Below, piece by piece: positions 7,241 through 12,035 of a DNA stretch of 12,035 bases (positions are counted from its first letter, which is position 1; the number at the start of each line of letters is the position of its first letter). Source of the DNA: Nitrospinota bacterium (GTDB lineage Bacteria > Nitrospinota > Nitrospinia > UBA9942); the NCBI GenBank assembly GCA_003489165.1, contig DNJG01000010.1, positions 1-12,035 on the forward strand, given 5' to 3'. The position numbers and the translations under genes were made by a program. The notes beneath the pieces were generated by a model that had not been told where the DNA came from, searched no databases, and was given only the letters and a program-made list of their open reading frames with translations.

Positions 7241-7324
7241 TATAGGGTATAGCTTATAGGTTATAGGTTATAGGCTACGGGTATTGCCCATTGCCTATTG
7301 CCTACTGCCTACTGCCTATTGCCT
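7241..7324. repeat. Long degenerate 7-bp tandem array between uppS and cdsA
   Basis: Twelve heptamers in unbroken register: five of TATAGGN/TATAGCT type (7241-7275), one intermediate TACGGGT, then six of ATTGCCT/ACTGCCT/ATTGCCC type (7283-7324). Two sub-families share one register, with a hybrid unit between them. The uppS stop codon (7316-7318) lies within the array and the cdsA TTG start is 5 bp beyond its far end. Confidence 0.95.
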
Positions 7325-8077
7325 CTCCTTTGTAATTTGTTCCCCTGTCATTCCAAATCTCCTCTCCCTCGCCTGAAACTCTATGACAGCCTTTAATAAA
7401 TCATCCTCTTTAAAATCAGGCCAGAGGAGGTCGGTAAAATAAAGCTCTGCATAGGCTATCTGATAGAGGAGGAAATTACTTATCCTTAATTCCCCGCTTG
7501 TTCTAATCAACAAATCAGGTTCGGGAAGGTCTTTTGTATAAAGATATGACTGAAATAATCCGAGTGTTATGTCTTCAACAGAGATTTTATTTTTTTTGAT
7601 GTCGGATGCTATCTCTCGGACAGCATCAACTATCTCGCTTCTTGAACCGTAACTGAGTGCAAGTGTCAGCACCATTCCTTTACTATTTTTTGTCCGCTCC
7701 TTTGCATCCTGTATGATTTTCTGGGCTGATAGCGGCAGATTGTCTATAGTGCCGATTGTGTTAAATCTTATATCTTCCTTCAGCATCCTGTCCAACTCTT
7801 TCTTCAGATATCTCTTTAAAATTTCCATTAGGGCATTGATTTCATTTTTAGGTCTGCTCCAGTTTTCTTCAGAGAAGGAATATAGTGTAAGCGCCTTGAT
7901 GCCAATTTTTCGGCAGATAGTTACAATCCTATCTACAGTTTTAACCCCTGCCCTGTGTCCTGCAATCCGCGGCAGAAACCTCTTCTTTGCCCATCTCCCA
8001 TTTCCATCCATGATGATGGCAATATGCTTCGGAAGGTTATTAATATCTACTTGTTTAAGTAAAGCAGGGATAGACAT
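7316..8077 (-). CDS. uppS: Isoprenyl transferase (undecaprenyl diphosphate synthase)
   Basis: The product is 253 aa, normal for cis-prenyltransferases. It elongates farnesyl diphosphate with isopentenyl diphosphate to make the lipid carrier for peptidoglycan and other envelope polymers. Motifs are MDGNGRWAKKR with the catalytic-type D24, the GHRAG motif (40-44), FSEENWSRP (68-76), LSYGSRSEIVDA (141-152), LLIRTSGELRISNFLLYQ (189-206) and AYAELYF with E211. The family usually has YGGR where this has YGSR. It is the first gene after the terminator at 8111-8144, so a promoter should lie in 8078-8110. A weak candidate is TTGCCA followed by TATAAA, read on the minus strand. No Shine-Dalgarno sequence is seen before the ATG. 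Confidence 0.95.
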   Translation of the reverse strand: MSIPALLKQVDINNLPKHIAIIMDGNGRWAKKRFLPRIAGHRAGVKTVDRIVTICRKIGIKALTLYSFSEENWSRPKNEINALMEILKRYLKKELDRMLKEDIRFNTIGTIDNLPLSAQKIIQDAKERTKNSKGMVLTLALSYGSRSEIVDAVREIASDIKKNKISVEDITLGLFQSYLYTKDLPEPDLLIRTSGELRISNFLLYQIAYAELYFTDLLWPDFKEDDLLKAVIEFQARERRFGMTGEQITKERQ

Positions 8078-8110
8078 AAAAACATTTTATAATAGAAGGG
8101 GTTAATTGGC

Positions 8111-8144
8111 AAGAAACAAACCCCGCACATAAATTATGTGCGGG
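8111..8144 (-). terminator. Rho-independent terminator after the thioredoxin gene
   Basis: CCCGCACATAA and TTATGTGCGGG at 8122-8144 are perfect inverted complements around one base, giving a GC-rich stem of about 9-11 bp. On the minus strand it is followed by GTTTGTTTCTT (8121-8111). It lies just after the thioredoxin stop and separates the eno-ftsB-trx group from uppS. The plus-strand side lacks a T-tract, so termination is directional. Confidence 0.9.
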
Positions 8145-8157
8145 TAGGATAGGTATT

Positions 8158-8484
8158 TTAAGCTACGCTGTCAATAATCTTTTTAATCTCAGCTTTTGGT
8201 TTTACACCTACTATCTGCTGAACTACATTTCCATTTTTGATGACGAGCAGTGTGGGGATGCCTCTGATGCCATATTTTGTAGCTGTTTTAGGATTTTCAT
8301 CTACATTCAGCTTTCCAATGTTTACCTTGCCGGCATACTCGTCAGCAAGCTCCTGAATTGCAGGTGCAATCATCCTGCATGGTGCACACCATTCCGCCCA
8401 AAAGTCAACCACCGTAGCCTTGTCAGATTTTAAAACCTTTTCATCAAAGTCTGAATCAGAAAAATGCAATACATTGTCTGCCAT
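8158..8484 (-). CDS. trxA: Thioredoxin
   Basis: The product is 108 aa, exactly the classic thioredoxin size: a cytoplasmic thiol-disulfide reductant. The core FWAEWCAPCRMIAP (28-41) holds the redox CxxC. The Gly normally found at the second position of WCGPC is Ala here. VDEN, the cis-proline motif RGIPTLL and the C-terminal GNVVQQIVG region are all in place, and there is no signal peptide. The start is very well supported by AAGGAGG at 8491-8497, 6 nt before the ATG, the best ribosome site in the minus-strand block. It follows the ftsB-like gene by 24 bp and precedes a terminator, so it is the last gene of its transcript. Confidence 0.96.
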   Translation of the reverse strand: MADNVLHFSDSDFDEKVLKSDKATVVDFWAEWCAPCRMIAPAIQELADEYAGKVNIGKLNVDENPKTATKYGIRGIPTLLVIKNGNVVQQIVGVKPKAEIKKIIDSVA

Positions 8485-8508
8485 AAATTTCCTCCTTGAA
8501 TTATTTTT

Positions 8509-8856
8509 TTACTTTTTTTTGTTTTCTACAAACTCAAATACAATCTCACCCTCTTTTACAAGCCCTAAATCCTCCCGTGCAATTTTTTCAATATAAGAGG
8601 AATCATTTTTTAATGCATATACCTCGGTATTAAGCTTTTCATTTTCTTTTTTTAATTTTGAGATATTATTCTTTAATGAATCAACTTTTTCATTTAAGTG
8701 ATATACCTTAATCACCCCATCATCTCTGAATATAGCTGCTATTACTATAAATATGAAAAATGAAATACTTGCAAGGAGGAGTATCTTGAGCCTCTTTTTA
8801 TTTGCCTCACTAATCTCTTTTTTTATATCTCTGTTATCAGGTTTGGAATCATTCAT
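8509..8856 (-). CDS. ftsB: FtsB/DivIC-type septum formation initiator
   Basis: The product is 115 aa. It has a short cytoplasmic N-terminus rich in Lys/Glu, one transmembrane helix at about residues 23-43 (ILLLASISFFIFIVIAAIF), and then a coiled coil (about 52-85) with leucine/asparagine heptads. It ends with YIEKIAREDLGLVKEGEIVF, the family's conserved motif. In the divisome this protein bridges FtsL and FtsQ in the periplasm. Position directly downstream of eno matches the widespread eno-ftsB order, which supports the ftsB name over divIC. The ATG at 8856 is preceded at once by an in-frame TAA and has no Shine-Dalgarno sequence; the gap from eno is filled by an inverted-repeat element. Confidence 0.88.
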   Translation of the reverse strand: MNDSKPDNRDIKKEISEANKKRLKILLLASISFFIFIVIAAIFRDDGVIKVYHLNEKVDSLKNNISKLKKENEKLNTEVYALKNDSSYIEKIAREDLGLVKEGEIVFEFVENKKK

Positions 8857-8875
8857 TTAAATAAATTATAAAAGC

Positions 8876-8946
8876 AACCACAGATGAACACGGATTAACA
8901 CAGTTAAAAACTTTTTCCTTTTTAAATCTGTGTCTATCTGTGGTTA
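8876..8946. repeat. Dispersed-type inverted-repeat element (CACAGAT family) between eno and ftsB
   Basis: AACCACAGAT at 8876-8885 is mirrored by ATCTGTGGTT at 8936-8945. Inside the left arm the motif repeats with a 10-bp step (CACAGATGAA, CACGGATTAA, CACAG), and the right arm has CTGTGTCTATCTGTGG. The centre, with TTAAAAA and TTTTTAA, can extend the hairpin. Elements with this CACAGAT/ATCTGTGG wording are familiar from intergenic regions of many environmental bacteria; that is recollection, not a search. As RNA from eno it would form a long hairpin, perhaps a processing or attenuation site. Confidence 0.8.
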
Positions 8947-8959
8947 ATCAGGTTTTTGT

Positions 8960-10246
8960 TTATTTTATATTATAGAAAACACCTCTTCCTTTAAATATGG
9001 CGGATTTTCCAAGTTCCTCCTCTATGCGGATAAGCTGATTATATTTAGCAACCCTGTCAGTCCTTGACATTGAGCCTGTCTTGATTTGGCCGGTATTACA
9101 GGCAACCGATACATCGGCTATTGTGGTATCCTCTGTTTCGCCAGACCTGTGGGATATGATTGTAGTATATCCCGCCCTCTTTGCCATTTCAACTGCATCA
9201 AGTGTCTCCGTTAATGTCCCGATTTGATTTAACTTTATCAATATGGAATTTGCAATCCCTTGCGAGATTCCTTTTTTAAGAATGGATGTATTCGTTACAA
9301 ATATATCGTCTCCTACAAGCTGAACCTTCTTTCCAAGCCGCTTTGTCAATTCCTTCCAGCCATCCCAGTCACCCTCTGAAAGCCCGTCCTCTATGGATAT
9401 TATAGGATATTTGCCTGCAAGTTCTTCATAGAGCTTTATCATTTCCTCAGTTGATTTTTCCGGCTTGCTTTCGGCGTCAAGTGTATATTTACCGTTTTCA
9501 TAAAATTCACTCGCCGCACAGTCCATCGCAATCAGGACATCATCTCCGGGCTTATATCCTGCCTTTTCAATCCCCTTCATCACCATTTGAACAGCCTCTT
9601 CATTTGATTTTAGATTAGGGGCAAAGCCTCCCTCATCACCGACAGATGTGTTGTAGCCTCTATCTTTTAAGACATTTTTTAGATTATGAAAAACCTCTGC
9701 ACCCATCCTTACTGCATCTGACAGGCTATTTGCACCAACAGGCATTATCATGAATTCCTGAAAATCAACATTATTGTCTGCATGAGAGCCGCCGTTCAAT
9801 ATATTCATCATAGGGACCGGAAGTTCCTTTGCATTTGTCCCGCCGATATATTGATATAAAGATAAACACGCCTCATCAGCAGCAGCCTTTGCAACTGCGA
9901 GGGATACCCCCAGCATGGCATTGGCGCCAAGTTTTGACTTGTTTTCAGTCCCGTCAAGCTGGATTAATAGATTGTCTATATAAACCTGATCTGATACCTC
10001 TAAGCCTATTACCTCTTCTGCAATGATATTATTTACATTCTCAACTGCCTTTTTTACACCCTTGCCGAGGAACCTCTTTTTATCTCCGTCCCTAAGCTCT
10101 ATTGCCTCCCTTGAGCCTGTCGAGGCGCCTGAAGGGACAGACGCCCTACCCATTGCACCGCTTTCACATACTGCATCAACCTCTATAGTAGGGTTGCCTC
10201 TTGAATCAATTATCTCTCTTGCAATTACATAGGCTATTTCGCTCAT
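8960..10246 (-). CDS. eno: Enolase
   Basis: The product is 428 aa, a typical bacterial enolase length. It interconverts 2-phosphoglycerate and phosphoenolpyruvate in glycolysis and gluconeogenesis. Visible are SRGNPTIEVD (15-24), VPSGASTGSREA (37-48), HADNNVDFQEF (155-165), VGDEGGFAP with E205, and the metal ligands D242, E286 (SIEDGL) and D313 (VGDD). The family signature ILIKLNQIGTLTET (335-348) contains catalytic K338. SHRSGETED and GSMSRTDRVAKYNQL follow. The ATG at 10246 has GGAG 5 nt upstream. It is the first gene of the minus-strand block and is divergent from the plus-strand lipoprotein gene. Confidence 0.98.
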   Translation of the reverse strand: MSEIAYVIAREIIDSRGNPTIEVDAVCESGAMGRASVPSGASTGSREAIELRDGDKKRFLGKGVKKAVENVNNIIAEEVIGLEVSDQVYIDNLLIQLDGTENKSKLGANAMLGVSLAVAKAAADEACLSLYQYIGGTNAKELPVPMMNILNGGSHADNNVDFQEFMIMPVGANSLSDAVRMGAEVFHNLKNVLKDRGYNTSVGDEGGFAPNLKSNEEAVQMVMKGIEKAGYKPGDDVLIAMDCAASEFYENGKYTLDAESKPEKSTEEMIKLYEELAGKYPIISIEDGLSEGDWDGWKELTKRLGKKVQLVGDDIFVTNTSILKKGISQGIANSILIKLNQIGTLTETLDAVEMAKRAGYTTIISHRSGETEDTTIADVSVACNTGQIKTGSMSRTDRVAKYNQLIRIEEELGKSAIFKGRGVFYNIK

Positions 10247-10277
10247 AAAATCTCCATCAAAATTAAAACTTTCTGAT

Positions 10278-10306
10278 AATCTACATTATCTGAAAATCTA
10301 AATCAA
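10278..10306 (-). promoter_or_regulatory. Candidate eno promoter with overlapping dyad
   Basis: Read on the minus strand, TTGATT (10306-10301) and TAGATT (10283-10278) are 17 bp apart, each matching 4 of 6 consensus bases, giving a leader of about 25 nt. A small palindrome, GATAAT-CTAC-ATTATC at 10275-10290, overlaps the -10 element and could be an operator. The region is so AT-rich that chance matches are likely. Confidence 0.35.
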
Positions 10307-10336
10307 GAAAAATTAAAAAAAATAGTCAAAAATTAG

Positions 10337-10365
10337 TTGACAATCCGAAAAAAAGGTATGAAAAT
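10337..10365 (+). promoter_or_regulatory. Candidate sigma-70-type promoter of the plus-strand lipoprotein gene
   Basis: A perfect TTGACA at 10337-10342 is followed after 17 bp by GAAAAT at 10360-10365 (4 of 6 matches to TATAAT). Transcription would begin near 10372, leaving a leader of about 36 nt that contains the strong ribosome site AAGGAGG at 10397-10403. Confidence 0.55.
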
Positions 10366-10407
10366 ATGAGCAAGAATTAAACCCTAACAATTTATTAAGG
10401 AGGTTTT

Positions 10408-12035
10408 ATGAAAATAAATTTTTATAAAGGGTATCTGTGGAGTATGGTTTTTATCTCTGTCATTACATTTTCTATCGCCGGTTGTGGCGGTGGAGGGAGT
10501 AGCGGATCATCTTCTACATCATCTACTACCACTACTACTACAACTACTACTGATACAACCGCTGACACTGTCGGCGCCACGACGGTCTCCGGCTTGACAG
10601 TGGCTGAAAAGGTTAGTGTAGTAGATGCTTCATCAACAAAAACAAAGCCAGCATTAGGCAAGACTACCGTTACGGGCCTCACTATCATGGACGTCAGGTA
10701 TCTTCCCGCGGGGTGGGCCACAACGGTGGATTACTATAAAGACCCGCAGTTCGTGTATATCCATGAACGCTCGGGCGAAGCATTGAACACCCCGAACGAA
10801 ATCCTGTGCATGATGGCGCAGGCAAAATACGATACAATGGTAAACAAGGGGAATACAGAAGGCTACTATCTTGCCCAGATAGATACAAACCTATGTTCGC
10901 AAAATCAGGATAGTTCATCCAAGGCCGATACCTCTAATCAGTCTTCCGGCTCTACGACCCCCAGTTATGCGATGTGGACGGTGAGATCCATTAGGGCGGA
11001 TGACACCGCCCCGCAATATGTGAAGGCATGGGTACATGAAACAATAGAAACCGGCCCTGGAGGCAACGGTCAGGAAATGTTAATCCTTGCCGATGTCAAA
11101 ATCACCGAGGCGGCTTCCGCAACCAACCCATACGGTCTGTTCACCATGAATTTCGCCGGCTATCCATATGACAAGACCACCGCCGCAGTTACATCAACTA
11201 CAGCCCTGATGAAGGGGACGCTCAGGGCGGTTAACAATGCCACTACCGGCAAGGTGAACCTGCAATTCTGGTCAGCCACAACTATGGGCACAGAAACGTT
11301 CTCCGACGCCGCCACGCTGGAAAGAAGCACAGACGGCACAACTGGCGGCGGCGAGGTGCAGTTCACTGACCATGGCTGGGACCAAGCTACCCAAAAACAA
11401 ACCAGCACCACTAAACGTGGCAGATTCTCTTTTGATGCAACTATGTTCAAAAGACAGGCGGTTGATACTACTTCCGGCGCTCTTACCGGCTCTGAGGTCT
11501 GTCTGGATAAGACAAAGTTCAACTACTCTGTTTGGAGCTATGGGATGTATGATTCGGCAGGTGCGCGGGTGAACTTGCAATCCGGCTTCCCGATAAAGTT
11601 TGCCAAGAGCGGGAAAGACTACTTCGGCTATGTAGGGAACTACGGCATTTTCTTCCCCGGCGATGTAACGCTCACCGATGGGGATTCTGTGTCGAAGATG
11701 GATTGGTCGGGCGGCAATGCTATAGCTACCTCCTACACTATCAAGAAGACAGGCGGCAAGCTGATAAAACATACCCGCAATACTACCACGCTGGACAAGC
11801 TGGACGGCATCAAACTCAGCTACGGTTACTTTGATAGTACCACAAACACATTCAGCAACATCAATTTGCATTGGGATAATGCCTCGAAGACATTCAAAAA
11901 GGATTCCAAGTGGGATATGACTACACAATCGGAAACCGAGCTCACCGGGACGCTGGACATCAGCTCCATACAGTGGAATAACAACCTGATGATGTGGTCG
12001 CAGTCGATGGGCGGGCAGGTAACCATCCTTCTCCC
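10408..12035 (+). CDS. Large secreted lipoprotein of unknown function (partial, C-terminus off right edge)
   Basis: The frame is open for 542 codons from the ATG at 10408 to the window edge. AAGGAGG lies 4 nt upstream. The signal peptide ends in SIAGC, so C26 should be lipidated. A Gly/Ser/Thr linker follows (residues 27-51, including nine Thr in a row from an ACN-rich tract at 10525-10551). The rest is a soluble, beta-rich, Gly/Thr/Asp-rich sequence. Recognisable local features are MDVRYLPAGWAT, an EILCMMAQAKYDTM helix, SVWSYGMYDSAGARV and YFGYVGNYGIFFPGDV. I do not recognise the family. No CxxCH haem sites, nuclease or protease motifs are seen; the only other cysteines are isolated. It is separate from the leftward genes, and beyond the signal region its codons favour GGC, ACC, GCC and CTG, unlike most neighbours. 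A long antisense open frame at 11272-11928 is a by-product of this composition. Confidence 0.88.
   Translation, partial: MKINFYKGYLWSMVFISVITFSIAGCGGGGSSGSSSTSSTTTTTTTTTDTTADTVGATTVSGLTVAEKVSVVDASSTKTKPALGKTTVTGLTIMDVRYLPAGWATTVDYYKDPQFVYIHERSGEALNTPNEILCMMAQAKYDTMVNKGNTEGYYLAQIDTNLCSQNQDSSSKADTSNQSSGSTTPSYAMWTVRSIRADDTAPQYVKAWVHETIETGPGGNGQEMLILADVKITEAASATNPYGLFTMNFAGYPYDKTTAAVTSTTALMKGTLRAVNNATTGKVNLQFWSATTMGTETFSDAATLERSTDGTTGGGEVQFTDHGWDQATQKQTSTTKRGRFSFDATMFKRQAVDTTSGALTGSEVCLDKTKFNYSVWSYGMYDSAGARVNLQSGFPIKFAKSGKDYFGYVGNYGIFFPGDVTLTDGDSVSKMDWSGGNAIATSYTIKKTGGKLIKHTRNTTTLDKLDGIKLSYGYFDSTTNTFSNINLHWDNASKTFKKDSKWDMTTQSETELTGTLDISSIQWNNNLMMWSQSMGGQVTILL

Noticed and set aside
10422..10721. 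Minus-strand 99-aa frame with a poly-Val run
   Set aside because: The poly-Val is the antisense reading of the Thr-rich linker of the plus-strand lipoprotein.
11272..11928. 218-aa open frame on the minus strand at the right edge
   Set aside because: It is antisense to the plus-strand lipoprotein frame, which has a promoter, ribosome site, signal peptide and lipobox; the antisense product has no recognisable domain or ribosome site.

Overview
The window looks like an AT-rich chromosomal segment of a Gram-negative (outer-membrane-bearing) bacterium. Evidence for an outer membrane is a TPR/beta-barrel protein ending in an aromatic residue, two secreted lipoproteins, and the MEP pathway gene dxr with uppS, cdsA and pgpA. 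The protein style (FecR-domain protein, Gly/Thr-rich lipoproteins, FN3-like repeats) and the abundant 7-bp intergenic repeats recall uncultured Nitrospirota or Desulfobacterota-type genomes. That placement is an impression, not a demonstrated assignment.

Layout: everything from 10246 leftward is on the minus strand; one gene at the right edge runs on the plus strand. In order of transcription the minus-strand block holds eno, a dispersed inverted-repeat element, an ftsB/divIC-type cell-division gene and a thioredoxin, then a clear hairpin plus U-tract terminator at about 8111-8144. After that come uppS, cdsA, dxr and pgpA (isoprenoid carrier and phospholipid synthesis). The last part is a surface-protein cluster: a 782-aa lipoprotein with an SbsA-type Ig-like domain and five FN3-like repeats, a 497-aa TPR plus beta-barrel outer-membrane protein, and a FecR-domain secreted protein that runs off the left edge.

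Across a 161-bp divergent promoter region from eno, the plus strand carries the start of a large lipoprotein of unknown function (542 codons visible, no stop in the window). It has a good promoter, a strong Shine-Dalgarno site, and a G+C-richer body than most neighbours.

uppS, cdsA, dxr and pgpA supply undecaprenyl diphosphate, CDP-diacylglycerol, MEP-pathway flux and phosphatidylglycerol, so the middle block is one envelope-precursor unit. The last three minus-strand genes are spaced by 10 and 16 bp and look co-expressed. The pairing of a lipoprotein with a TPR/beta-barrel protein resembles the logic of Slam surface-lipoprotein translocation, and this is the best candidate for an undescribed system here. 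The other striking feature is that degenerate 7-bp tandem arrays of three different sequences sit on the uppS/cdsA, cdsA/dxr and dxr/pgpA junctions and supply start codons, stop codons and C-terminal residues. A fourth array lies in frame inside pgpA.
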